This document shows positions 1 to 5,742 of a stretch of DNA of 22,737 nucleotides, one piece after another; within the stretch, counting starts at the first letter, position 1, and each line of letters opens with the position of its first letter. Source of the stretch: a virus; IMG/VR virus record IMGVR_UViG_3300032213_000654, positions 1 through 22,737 of that record. One strand, given 5' to 3'. The position numbers were made by a program, and so were the translations under genes. The notes under the pieces are model-generated. The model saw only the letters and a program-made list of their open reading frames with translations, made no database searches and had not been told where the DNA came from.

Positions 1-78
1 GATAGTAACTGTGCTAGTTGCTGGAGGGATACCTTGAACGATTTAAGAAAAGTTTACGAAACTCAACAGGATGCATAA
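1..78 (+). CDS. C-terminal end of an unidentified protein with a CxxC pair (partial)
   Basis: Frame 1 is open from the window edge to a TAA at 76-78 and encodes the last 25 residues of a protein whose start lies outside. The visible part contains CASC followed by Trp (residues 4-8 of the fragment) and then a charged, helix-prone end. A CxxC pair could be half of a zinc-binding site, but the other ligands are not in view. The stop overlaps the next gene, whose ATG lies at 71-73, the tight packing usual in a phage early operon. The function is unknown. Confidence 0.6.
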   Translation, partial: DSNCASCWRDTLNDLRKVYETQQDA

Positions 79-472
79 CTGGAATGAACAAGATCTATTT
101 CTTTTTTTAAAAGAGAATATCTACAAAGATTTGGTTAAATCTAAAAATCAAATGAGTCGATGGGATTGCTACTCACCACAATTCAAACACAGAATAGAAT
201 TGAAGTGTAGAACAACACACTACGATAATATGCTTTTAGAAAAAAAGAAGTATGATGCTATGATATCAGAATGTGAAAAGCATTTAGATATACCAGTTTA
301 TATTAATTCTACTCCAAGAGGTGTTTACTTTTGGAATTTATTAAAGATAAACCCTGATTGGGAAACTAATCACAAAAACCCAGCTTCAACACACTTTAGT
401 TTACGCTATAAAGTATCTAAAGAAGTAACTTATTTAAAAATACAACCTGAAAACATTTTAAAAGAAATATGA
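71..472 (+). CDS. Putative PD-(D/E)XK-like small nuclease
   Basis: A 133-residue soluble protein. The stretch around residues 32-60 has the spacing of a PD-(D/E)XK nuclease core: Asp32, then a beta-strand-like IELK carrying Glu43 and Lys45, then a helix rich in Lys. It is followed by a PVYINSTPRG segment (75-84) ending in aromatic residues, as in small phage nucleases of Holliday-junction-resolvase/VRR-NUC type. The nuclease reading is inference from motif layout only. The gene overlaps the upstream partial gene by 8 bases and the next gene by 4 (ATGA), so it is translated within an early operon. An alternative is a non-catalytic DNA-binding protein of the same fold. Confidence 0.6.
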   Translation: MHNWNEQDLFLFLKENIYKDLVKSKNQMSRWDCYSPQFKHRIELKCRTTHYDNMLLEKKKYDAMISECEKHLDIPVYINSTPRGVYFWNLLKINPDWETNHKNPASTHFSLRYKVSKEVTYLKIQPENILKEI

Positions 473-819
473 ATATAATACAACTAGAATATTTAAAGTC
501 AATTATCTTAGGGCAACTACTATTAGAAGCTAACGATAATTTAAAAACAACTACACAATATAGACAAAGTTTAAAAAATAGAATTAATAGTTTAAACAAG
601 GACTTAGAGCATATTGTAAGTGAAGAATATGTTAAGATGCATAAGTCAGAACCTGAAATGCTTTTAAACATAGAAAGAAAAATAGAAAGTTTAGTACACA
701 AACTAGCAACTAAAACTATTGATGAATTAGTAATGTTAGAAGCTATTATAGAAAAGTACGAAACTAACAAAGAATGGTTTTTAGAATACGCTGAATCTGA
801 ATTTTTAAAAATAGAATAA
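469..819 (+). CDS. Hypothetical helical / coiled-coil protein
   Basis: A 116-residue protein of almost entirely helical character, rich in Leu, Glu, Lys and Asn. Heptad-like spacing of Leu/Ile runs from about residue 25 to 95, suggesting a coiled coil or helical bundle. There are no Cys residues, membrane segments or recognisable catalytic motifs. It starts with an ATGA overlap on the upstream nuclease-like gene and ends with a TAATG overlap on the DUF3310 gene, so all three are likely translationally coupled. The family and function are not recognised. A role in early phage metabolism is suggested only by position. Confidence 0.7.
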   Translation: MNIIQLEYLKSIILGQLLLEANDNLKTTTQYRQSLKNRINSLNKDLEHIVSEEYVKMHKSEPEMLLNIERKIESLVHKLATKTIDELVMLEAIIEKYETNKEWFLEYAESEFLKIE

Positions 820-1061
820 TGGCAACAGTAGACACAAGAGCAACCCAGTTACATTACGAAAATAACAAAGGTTATGATGTAATAGATTTTATAAAAGATT
901 ATAACTTAAATTTCAATAGGGGTAATGTAGTTAAATACCTAGCAAGAGCTGGTAAAAAAGATAACGAACTACAAGATTTAAGAAAAGCTTTAGATTACTT
1001 AGAAAGGGAAATAGATCACTACGAAAAGTTACAAGCTGAATGGATTGAATCAATTAAATAA
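819..1061 (+). CDS. DUF3310 family protein (putative nucleotide kinase-related)
   Basis: An 80-residue protein matching the short DUF3310 domain across nearly its whole length. It has HYENNKGYDVIDFI (13-26), the signature RGNVVKYLARAGKK (34-47), and a helix DLRKALDYLEREIDHYEKL (53-71). DUF3310 domains are widespread in phages, and one family member, T7 gp1.7, has nucleotide kinase activity. Whether this short version is catalytic is unknown. Start and upstream stop share a base (TAATG). It is the last gene of the early run and is followed directly by a rho-independent terminator. Confidence 0.85.
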   Translation: MATVDTRATQLHYENNKGYDVIDFIKDYNLNFNRGNVVKYLARAGKKDNELQDLRKALDYLEREIDHYEKLQAEWIESIK

Positions 1062-1063
1062 TT

Positions 1064-1091
1064 AAGGGAAGCTAAGTGCTTCCTTTTTTTT
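1064..1091 (+). terminator. Rho-independent terminator after DUF3310 gene
   Basis: A GGAAGC / GCTTCC stem (1067-1072 and 1078-1083) with a 5-base loop is extended by A-T and G-T pairs at its base and followed by an uninterrupted T run (1084-1091). It lies just 3' of the stop codon at 1061 and immediately upstream of a promoter region, so it separates two transcription units. Confidence 0.85.
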
Positions 1092-1143
1092 TGTTAAATA
1101 TTTGTTAAGAAGTTTTTTTATTCAAACATAAGTTTTATATTTG
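1092..1143 (+). promoter_or_regulatory. Bacteroidota-type promoter with TGTTAA direct repeat (P1)
   Basis: A -7 element TATATTTG lies at 1136-1143 and fits the Bacteroidota consensus TAnnTTTG. The expected -33 position holds only a T tract (about 1113-1119), not a clear TTTG. Two copies of TGTTAA at 1092-1097 and 1103-1108 are exactly 11 bases apart, and the second ends 27 bases before the -7 element. The same repeat and the same 27-base gap occur at 4987-5038. The A-rich leader to the ATG at 1167 also resembles the leader at 5062. The repeat is probably an operator or activator site; this is inference. Confidence 0.7.
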
Positions 1144-1166
1144 CTTATAATTTAAAAACAAACACT

Positions 1167-1376
1167 ATGAACAAACAAGAAATTATTTTAAAACTACAGG
1201 AATTATTATCTGTATCACAAACAAGGGAAGATATTTACTTTACAGTTTATTTAACAGATGTTATAGACGCTTTAAAGCAAGAATTTGACTTAAGTGATAT
1301 GTATGCACAAGAAATTAGAAACGCTTTGCACATTGACGAAACATTAGAACTATTAAATAACATTAAAATAAGATAA
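1167..1376 (+). CDS. Hypothetical 69-aa protein
   Basis: A small acidic, helical protein and the first gene after promoter P1. It has three predicted helices (about 3-15, 25-36 and 42-65) and no Cys, membrane or metal motifs. It ends one base before the next ATG at 1378, consistent with co-transcription with the exonuclease gene. Its leader, AATTTAAAAACAAACACT before ATG, closely resembles that of the gene at 5062. The family is not recognised. Being first in a promoter-proximal position fits a regulatory or early accessory protein, but nothing in the sequence proves it. Confidence 0.65.
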   Translation: MNKQEIILKLQELLSVSQTREDIYFTVYLTDVIDALKQEFDLSDMYAQEIRNALHIDETLELLNNIKIR

Positions 1377-1377
1377 T

Positions 1378-2142
1378 ATGATAACTACATTTGACGGAAA
1401 ACATTGGGATAAACAAGAAATATTAGATAATATGTATGATGATAGTTTTTACTATAGTTACTTAGGGCAAAACGCTTTAAGTAGTTCAAGTATTAAAACT
1501 TTGTTATCTTCACCTAAAACTTATTACTTTACAACTAAATACGGTTCAGGCGAAACACAAGCTTTAAGAGATGGTAAACTATTCCACACAATGGTATTAG
1601 AGCCAAACAAATTAAATGATATGATATTTGTAGAAGCTGCAACTAAAGCAAGTAAAGAATACAAACTAGCTAAAGAAACAGGTAAAGAGGTTTACACCAA
1701 TACAGAGTTAAAAGCTGCTGAAAGATTAGTAGATGCTTTATTTAGAAACGAAGCAGTAAAAGAATACTTAATAAAAGCAGAATTTGAAGTACCACAAATA
1801 GCTATGATAGATGGAATACCAATTAGAGCAAAAGCAGATATAATACAAGGTAATACTATTATAGATTTAAAAACTACTACAGGTATAAAAGATTTTAGGT
1901 ACAGTGCTGACAAATATAGTTATGATTTACAAGCGTGGTTATATAGAAAAATGTTTAATGTAGATAACTTTATATTTATTGCAATAGATAAAGGTAGTTT
2001 AGATATAGCCATATTTGAATGTAGTGATGAATTTTACGCTAGAGGTGAAGAAAAGTTTAAGCAAGGTATTAGCAACTATAAATACTTCTTTCAAACTGAA
2101 GGAGTAGACCTGGACCAATATGTACTAAGAGGAATATTATAA
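1378..2142 (+). CDS. RecE-type PD-(D/E)XK exonuclease (DUF3799-like)
   Basis: A 254-residue protein with the ordered motifs of RecB/RecE-family PD-(D/E)XK nucleases. It has a leading SSSSIKTLLSSPKTYYF segment (35-51), a conserved His in GKLFHTMVLE (His70), an acidic strand near 135-137, and IRAKADII with Asp154. These are followed by IIDLKTT with Asp163 and Lys165, and YDLQAWLY with Gln185 and Tyr189. These correspond to the H, D...(D/E)xK and QxxxY motifs of the family. Such phage enzymes degrade one DNA strand during recombination or end processing, usually with an annealing protein; no annealase gene is visible in this window. The stop overlaps the next start (TAATG). The assignment by motif is firm, the exact substrate inferred. 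Confidence 0.85.
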   Translation: MITTFDGKHWDKQEILDNMYDDSFYYSYLGQNALSSSSIKTLLSSPKTYYFTTKYGSGETQALRDGKLFHTMVLEPNKLNDMIFVEAATKASKEYKLAKETGKEVYTNTELKAAERLVDALFRNEAVKEYLIKAEFEVPQIAMIDGIPIRAKADIIQGNTIIDLKTTTGIKDFRYSADKYSYDLQAWLYRKMFNVDNFIFIAIDKGSLDIAIFECSDEFYARGEEKFKQGISNYKYFFQTEGVDLDQYVLRGIL

Positions 2143-2366
2143 TGGATAAAGAAAGAATAGAAGAACACTTTAAAATAGCTTTGTATGAACTTGAAAACGG
2201 ATCTACAATAGATGAACTAAGAGAAATTATTACAGAATATGAAGCTGTAGAAGATTACGAAGTTTGTGCTGGTATTTACAGAGCTATTGAAATGGTGTCT
2301 TTTATAACTTTAACTGTATTTGCAAAACAATTAGGAAGTAAAATAAGATTAAGATTTAAGAAATGA
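2142..2366 (+). CDS. Hypothetical 74-aa protein
   Basis: A small protein with a strongly acidic first half (residues 1-40, including IDELREIITEYEAVEDYE), then a hydrophobic stretch (about 48-62, MVSFITLTVFA), and a basic end (KIRLRFKK). The hydrophobic segment is short for a transmembrane helix and may simply be a buried helix. It overlaps the exonuclease gene by one base and the DnaA-like gene by four, so it is embedded in a coupled operon. No family is recognised. Confidence 0.6.
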   Translation: MDKERIEEHFKIALYELENGSTIDELREIITEYEAVEDYEVCAGIYRAIEMVSFITLTVFAKQLGSKIRLRFKK

Positions 2367-2776
2367 TTAAAGAAGAAATAAAAACTAAGATATTAAATAC
2401 AATACAAAAAGTAACAGGAGTAGATATAACAACTAAAACAAGAAAGTATGAGTTTATAGAAGCTAGAATGATCTACTATAAACTATTAAGAGATAGAGGT
2501 TATTCTTTACAAGAGATAGGAGATACACTAGATAAAAACCACGCTACAGTATTACACGGAATTAATGTATTTAACGATATTAAAGATTACGATAAAGATT
2601 TAATGGAAAAGTATAGTGCAGCAATACAATTACTAGCAGGAGAAAAGATAAGTAAATATGTAACTACTGAAGAACTAACTGTAGGTTTTGGTAATTGGTT
2701 ACTTATGCTAGGAAAAGAATTACCAGTAACATTAGAAGTATACCAACAATTTAAAAAAGAAGCAGGATATGAATAA
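2363..2776 (+). CDS. DNA-binding protein with DnaA domain-IV-like helix-turn-helix
   Basis: A 137-residue protein. Residues 25-72 resemble the DNA-binding domain IV of the initiator DnaA: TRKYEFIEARMIYYKLLRD, then YSLQEIGDTL, then NHATVLHGINVF. The last piece matches the DnaA signature helix (DHSTVLHA-type) that contacts DnaA boxes, with Asn-His for Asp-His. There is no AAA+ domain, so it cannot be a full initiator. The C-terminal half (75-137) is helical and of unknown role. By inference it may mark the phage origin, act as a regulator, or interfere with host DnaA. It overlaps its neighbours by 4 and 8 bases. Confidence 0.75.
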   Translation: MIKEEIKTKILNTIQKVTGVDITTKTRKYEFIEARMIYYKLLRDRGYSLQEIGDTLDKNHATVLHGINVFNDIKDYDKDLMEKYSAAIQLLAGEKISKYVTTEELTVGFGNWLLMLGKELPVTLEVYQQFKKEAGYE

Positions 2777-3077
2777 ACAAAATATTTACGATGTAATAGA
2801 TATACTATATAAACAACCTAAGTGCTACCTTTGGGACAAACAATATAACCAATGGGAAGAAGATGACTTTAAATGTTTACAAACTATAGTAGATAATACT
2901 TACGATGGTAAGATAAAAACTAAGAAAAGAAAAACAATTACAATACTATCACCAGAAAAAGAGTTTTATACATTTGCTACCTATAAAGAAGCAGCTACCT
3001 TTTTAAAAGTTAAACTACCTGTAATATCTATAGCAGTAAAGAAAGGATATAATATTAACGGACACAAAATAGTTTAA
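2769..3077 (+). CDS. Small protein with NUMOD1-like DNA-binding segment
   Basis: A 102-residue protein. The N-terminal half (1-50) is a mixed segment with several Trp and Cys residues. The C-terminal part (about 66-102: FATYKEAATFLKV, VISIAVKKGYNINGHKIV) resembles NUMOD1, a small helix-turn-helix module usually found beside homing-endonuclease catalytic domains, in the pattern of KEAA..L, an Ile-rich recognition helix, and G-Y-x-x-x-G. No GIY-YIG or HNH catalytic domain is present. It could be a stand-alone DNA-binding protein or a remnant of a mobile endonuclease. It overlaps the DnaA-like gene by 8 bases. Confidence 0.6.
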   Translation: MNKQNIYDVIDILYKQPKCYLWDKQYNQWEEDDFKCLQTIVDNTYDGKIKTKKRKTITILSPEKEFYTFATYKEAATFLKVKLPVISIAVKKGYNINGHKIV

Positions 3078-3080
3078 GAT

Positions 3081-3173
3081 ATGAATAAAAAACAAGAAGA
3101 AATATTTGTAGAGGTTTGCTCCTGGAGTATAATAATAACAATAGTAGTAATGTTAATTAATGAAATAATATGA
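3081..3173 (+). CDS. 30-aa single-pass membrane peptide (candidate)
   Basis: A short ORF beginning four bases after the previous stop. The first 11 residues are charged. Residues 12-28 are hydrophobic (VCSWSIIITIVVMLI), long enough for one membrane-spanning helix. It ends in an ATGA overlap with the next small ORF, the same coupling seen elsewhere in the operon, which supports it being real. A holin-like or membrane-signalling peptide is conceivable, but no lysin gene is adjacent and no function is claimed. Confidence 0.5.
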   Translation: MNKKQEEIFVEVCSWSIIITIVVMLINEII

Positions 3174-3307
3174 AAGAAAAACAAAAGCAATCAGAGTTAA
3201 AAAGAATAAAAAGAGTAATAAACTTTTACTACAGTAGAGGATGTAATAAAGAATCAGTAAACGATTTATATAGAAAGATACTTGCTTCTAAATTTAACAA
3301 TAAATAA
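3170..3307 (+). CDS. 45-aa basic hypothetical protein
   Basis: A short ORF whose ATG overlaps the previous stop (ATGA). It is strongly basic (KEKQKQSELKRIKRVINFYY at the start) and helical, with one Cys at residue 25, consistent with a nucleic-acid-binding peptide. It is the last gene before the terminase transcription unit. No family is recognised. Support is the open frame, the overlap coupling and the absence of any alternative gene in this stretch. Confidence 0.5.
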   Translation: MKEKQKQSELKRIKRVINFYYSRGCNKESVNDLYRKILASKFNNK

Positions 3308-3313
3308 AACTTA

Positions 3314-3328
3314 TTATTTTTAAATAAA
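3314..3328 (+). promoter_or_regulatory. Late-unit leader element, copy 1 (TTATTTTTAAATAAA)
   Basis: This A/T-skewed element sits between the early operon and the terminase genes, 21 bases before the small-terminase ATG at 3350. Near-identical elements occur at 5726, 13532, 15906 and 18188, each at the head of a structural-gene unit. It may be a late promoter (TATTTTTA resembles a degenerate TAnnTTTG) or part of a translation-enhancing leader. The function is inferred from recurrence only. Confidence 0.45.
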
Positions 3329-3349
3329 CAATAGTTGATTTTTATTGAT

Positions 3350-3646
3350 ATGGAAAAGATAGATAAAAGAAAGTTCAATGGTGGTAACAGCACTAAGTCA
3401 AATGGAGCTGATAAAAGAAAGAATGAATATCGTAGCGCTTTAGAACAAGCTGCAACTGTAGAAGATGTAATATCAGTTATTAAAATGGTACATTCTAAAG
3501 CAGTAACTAAGCAAGATATAAAAGCAGCACAATTATTCTTAGAATACTATTTAGGAAAACCAAATCAAAGTATTGATATTAACTCTAGCGAAGGATTTAA
3601 TATTGACTTTAGAAATCTATTTACTTTTAATGATTCAAATAAATAA
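3350..3646 (+). CDS. terS: Terminase small subunit
   Basis: A 98-residue protein directly upstream of the large terminase. The N-terminus is basic and Gly/Asn-rich (RKFNGGNSTKSN). The central part reads ALEQAATVEDVISVIK then KQDIKAAQLFLEYYLGKPNQ, typical of phage small terminase/DNA-packaging proteins in which a helical domain is followed by the L-Y-x-x-G-K-P-x-Q motif. It recognises phage DNA and presents it to the ATPase. A longer frame begins at a TTG (3335), but the ATG at 3350 is preferred because it gives the usual basic start. It overlaps the large subunit by 17 bases. Confidence 0.8.
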   Translation: MEKIDKRKFNGGNSTKSNGADKRKNEYRSALEQAATVEDVISVIKMVHSKAVTKQDIKAAQLFLEYYLGKPNQSIDINSSEGFNIDFRNLFTFNDSNK

Positions 3647-4838
3647 CAAGTATCGAGTTATTGGTGAAGCCGATAGTAGATATTTTGTAGTTACAGGTGG
3701 TAGAGGATCTGGTAAATCTTACTCAGTGAATCTACTACTAACTATGCTTACTTATGAAGCAGGACACACAATACTATTTACAAGATATACTTTAACATCT
3801 GCTTATATTTCTATTATACCTGAGTTTATAGATAAGATAGATACTTTAGGTTTAAACAACGACTTCCATATAACGAAAGAAGAAATAGTAAACCTAAGAA
3901 CAGGTAGCAAGATATTATTTAAAGGAATTAAAACAAGTAGTGGAGATCAAACAGCTAACCTTAAATCTTTACAAGGTGTTACTACTTGGGTATTAGATGA
4001 AGCAGAAGAATTAGTAGATGAAGATACTTTCGATAAGATAGATTTGTCTATTAGAAGTAAAGAGAAACAGAATAGAGTTATCTTAATACTTAACCCAACT
4101 ACAAAAGAGCATTGGATATATAAACGCTTCTTTGAAAGTAAAGGAGTGCAAGAAGGTAGTAATACAACTAAACTAGATACTACTTACATACACACAACTT
4201 ACTTAGATAACTTAGATAATCTTTCGGAATCTTTTATAACTCAAATAGAAGATATAAAGAAACGCAGACCTGAAAAGTTTAAACATCAAATCGAGGGTGG
4301 CTGGTTACAAAAAGCAGATGGTGTTATCTTTAATAATTGGAGCATCGGTAAGTACGAACACGTAGGTAAAACTGTATGGGGCCAAGATTTCGGATTTTCA
4401 TCAGATCCGTCAACTTTGGTGGAATGCAATATAGACGTTTCTAACAAACGAATTTATATTAATGAATGCTTTTACTTACCTAACCTTACAACATCGCAGA
4501 TATTCAATTTAAATAAGCAATACGTTAACGATGGACTTATAATAGCAGATTCAGCAGAACCAAGATTAATAACTGAGTTAGCACAATCAGGTTTAAATAT
4601 TACTCCTGCAATTAAAGGACCAGGATCTGTTACTTATGGAATTAGTTTACTACAAGATTATGATTTAATAGTAACGCCGGAATCTGTTAACTTAATTAAA
4701 GAGTTAAATAACTATGTTTGGTTAGAAAAGAAATCTAATACTCCTATCGATAATCACAATCACTTACTTGATGCTTTACGATATGCTGTTAGTTATCAGT
4801 TAGAGAATAAGCACAAAGGTAACTATTACGTTTACTAG
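3630..4838 (+). CDS. terL: Terminase large subunit (packaging ATPase/nuclease)
   Basis: With the ATG at 3630 the protein has 402 residues. The ATPase domain has Walker A GGRGSGKS (23-30), Walker B TTWVLDEAEEL (118-128, Asp123 and Glu124) and a coupling-type ILNPTT (153-158). The C-terminal RNase-H-like nuclease domain has GQDFGFSSDP (251-260, Asp253), LIIADSAEP (303-311, Asp307) and NHLLDALRY (377-385, Asp381), giving the expected acidic triad. It cuts concatemeric DNA and pumps it through the portal. A TTG at 3573 would extend it by 19 residues out of frame over the small subunit and is less likely. The length fits compact phage TerL proteins. Confidence 0.93.
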   Translation: MIQINNKYRVIGEADSRYFVVTGGRGSGKSYSVNLLLTMLTYEAGHTILFTRYTLTSAYISIIPEFIDKIDTLGLNNDFHITKEEIVNLRTGSKILFKGIKTSSGDQTANLKSLQGVTTWVLDEAEELVDEDTFDKIDLSIRSKEKQNRVILILNPTTKEHWIYKRFFESKGVQEGSNTTKLDTTYIHTTYLDNLDNLSESFITQIEDIKKRRPEKFKHQIEGGWLQKADGVIFNNWSIGKYEHVGKTVWGQDFGFSSDPSTLVECNIDVSNKRIYINECFYLPNLTTSQIFNLNKQYVNDGLIIADSAEPRLITELAQSGLNITPAIKGPGSVTYGISLLQDYDLIVTPESVNLIKELNNYVWLEKKSNTPIDNHNHLLDALRYAVSYQLENKHKGNYYVY

Positions 4839-4839
4839 T

Positions 4840-4992
4840 ATGACTTATGGAGAAATAATAGCAGTTATACAATGCTACATACATCATAGTACAGGAAAAG
4901 AAGTACAAATCAATTTACCTAGAACTGTAGGTGAGATTAAGAAGATGAAAGCTATGTATCAAGTAGCTATCCAAATGTTAAAGTTTTGTTAA
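4840..4992 (+). CDS. 50-aa hypothetical protein after terminase
   Basis: A short ORF beginning one base after the large-terminase stop, so probably co-translated. It reads as a small alpha/beta protein (GEIIAVIQCYIH, then KEVQINLP, then a helix EIKKMKAMYQVAIQMLKF) with two Cys. No family is recognised. Its stop codon lies inside the first TGTTAA copy of the downstream promoter region, so the regulatory site and gene end overlap. Confidence 0.55.
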   Translation: MTYGEIIAVIQCYIHHSTGKEVQINLPRTVGEIKKMKAMYQVAIQMLKFC

Positions 4993-5038
4993 AGAAATGT
5001 TAAAGTTTTTTTTGGTTTAAATATTGTATATATATTTA
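4987..5038 (+). promoter_or_regulatory. Bacteroidota-type promoter with TGTTAA direct repeat (P2)
   Basis: TGTTAA occurs at 4987-4992 and 4998-5003, an 11-base period. It is followed by a T tract ending in TTTGG (5006-5015) and a -7 element TATATTTA at 5031-5038. The gap from the second TGTTAA to the -7 element is 27 bases, identical to promoter P1 at 1092-1143. The leader to the ATG at 5062 (AATTAAAAACACAAACT) also resembles that of P1. It probably drives the three small genes at 5062-5625 under the same control as the unit at 1167. Confidence 0.65.
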
Positions 5039-5061
5039 CACCATAATTAAAAACACAAACT

Positions 5062-5163
5062 ATGAAAACATTTATTAAATTCTTTTTACAAAACAAAAGA
5101 CCACAGCTTACATTTGCTTATTTAGTTTTAATCTATGTAATAATTCAAATAGCAAGAATATGA
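5062..5163 (+). CDS. 33-aa membrane peptide (candidate)
   Basis: A short ORF 23 bases after promoter P2. It has a basic N-terminus (MKTFIKFFLQNKRPQ) and a hydrophobic helix (about 16-31, LTFAYLVLIYVIIQIA), giving a likely single-pass membrane peptide with its positive end in the cytoplasm. It overlaps the next gene by ATGA, which supports real translation. It could be a small holin or inner-membrane effector (for instance exclusion), but there is no lysin nearby to argue for either. Confidence 0.6.
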   Translation: MKTFIKFFLQNKRPQLTFAYLVLIYVIIQIARI

Positions 5164-5402
5164 TAACATTTTATAGAGACCCTACAGAAGAACACGAAAT
5201 GATTTACGATCCAAGTAATGAAGATAGATTTTGGAATAACCAAGACAACGAATCAGATGCTGCTAAGTATTATGTTAAAGAACTAGAAGCTAAAATATCT
5301 AGCACTAGAAAAGAACTAACTAAGCTTAGAGATTATTTTAAAACAACCGATCAAATACTATTGACAAATGAAATTGAGGGAATACTTAAAGGACTACGAT
5401 AA
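5160..5402 (+). CDS. Hypothetical acidic coiled-coil protein
   Basis: An 80-residue protein. The first 35 residues are acidic and polar with several aromatic positions (FYRDP, MIYDPSNEDRFWNN). From about residue 38 a long helix with heptad spacing follows (YYVKELEAKISSTRKELTKL), likely a dimeric coiled coil. It overlaps the preceding membrane peptide by ATGA and is likely part of the P2 transcript. No family is recognised. Confidence 0.6.
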   Translation: MITFYRDPTEEHEMIYDPSNEDRFWNNQDNESDAAKYYVKELEAKISSTRKELTKLRDYFKTTDQILLTNEIEGILKGLR

Positions 5403-5625
5403 AAGAATGGAAGCTTTTAAATGGTGTGTAGAAAATGGTATTACAATATATCCTATCTGCTTACAAGATTTTTATATGCAAGGCAAAAGAAAGATTAACA
5501 AAGTAAAGATAGAAATAAATATAAACGGAAGCAAGATACAAGGTAAACAAATATATAAACAAGACCAAGAGTTAAACGATAAAATAAGCGAACTATATTT
5601 GCATTATAAAGAAAGAGTTTCATAA
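5368..5625 (+). CDS. Hypothetical 85-aa protein (start uncertain)
   Basis: The frame opens with an ATG at 5368 that overlaps the previous gene by 35 bases. A second ATG at 5407, five bases after the previous stop, would give 72 residues. The longer start adds an amphipathic helix that runs smoothly into AFKWCVENGITIYP (16-29), so it is kept here, but the shorter is equally possible. The rest alternates beta-strand-like and basic segments (KVKIEININGSKIQGKQIY). It is the last gene before a double terminator. The function is not recognised. Confidence 0.55.
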   Translation: MKLREYLKDYDKRMEAFKWCVENGITIYPICLQDFYMQGKRKINKVKIEININGSKIQGKQIYKQDQELNDKISELYLHYKERVS

Positions 5626-5651
5626 TTAGTTAGATTAAATTTTGTTTGGTT

Positions 5652-5680
5652 AGGGTAGTCAGAAATGGCTACCTTTTTTA
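5652..5680 (+). terminator. Rho-independent terminator with GAAA tetraloop
   Basis: An 8-bp stem, GGTAGTCA paired with TGGCTACC (one G-T wobble), closes on a GAAA tetraloop (5662-5665) and is followed by seven T residues. It ends the P2 small-gene unit and isolates the tail-gene unit downstream. Confidence 0.9.
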
Positions 5681-5684
5681 TTTT

Positions 5685-5705
5685 AAATGCTTCGCATTTT
5701 TACTT
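5685..5705 (+). terminator. Second, weaker hairpin in tandem
   Basis: AAATGC (5685-5690) pairs with GCATTT (5694-5699) around a TTC loop, with T runs on both sides. It is AT-rich and weaker than the hairpin just upstream, and probably a back-up terminator. Confidence 0.5.
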
Positions 5706-5725
5706 TATACAATTAACTTAAATAG

Positions 5726-5742
5726 TTATTTTTAAAATAAAA
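5726..5742 (+). promoter_or_regulatory. Late-unit leader element, copy 2 (TTATTTTTAAAATAAAA)
   Basis: This copy abuts the ATG at 5743 and follows the tandem terminators, so new transcription must start nearby. It matches the copies at 3314, 13532, 15906 and 18188. If it is the promoter itself, the transcript would be nearly leaderless. The A-rich 3' half could instead serve translation initiation, which in Bacteroidota does not depend on Shine-Dalgarno pairing. Confidence 0.5.

Noticed and set aside
417-770. 117-aa reverse-strand frame rich in Ser, Leu and Ile
   Set aside because: It is opposite two tightly coupled forward genes; its hydrophobic look comes from reading A-rich helical codons backwards.
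1167-3100. Similar MNKQ starts of the genes at 1167, 2769 and 3081
   Set aside because: The likeness is limited to A-rich first codons, which favour initiation in AT-rich Bacteroidota genomes; the proteins differ afterwards, so no duplication is claimed.
3335-3349. TTG start adding five residues to the small terminase
   Set aside because: The ATG at 3350 gives the typical basic start and better A-rich leader placement; the added residues are not conserved-looking.
3573-3629. TTG start adding 19 residues to the large terminase
   Set aside because: This part lies in another frame of the small terminase gene, is not related to terminases, and the ATG at 3630 gives a normal N-terminus before the Walker A motif.
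5630-5650. Possible promoter TTAAATTTTG just after the gene ending at 5625
   Set aside because: The spacing inside the -7 element is one base too long, there is no upstream TTTG at the right distance, and a strong terminator follows directly.
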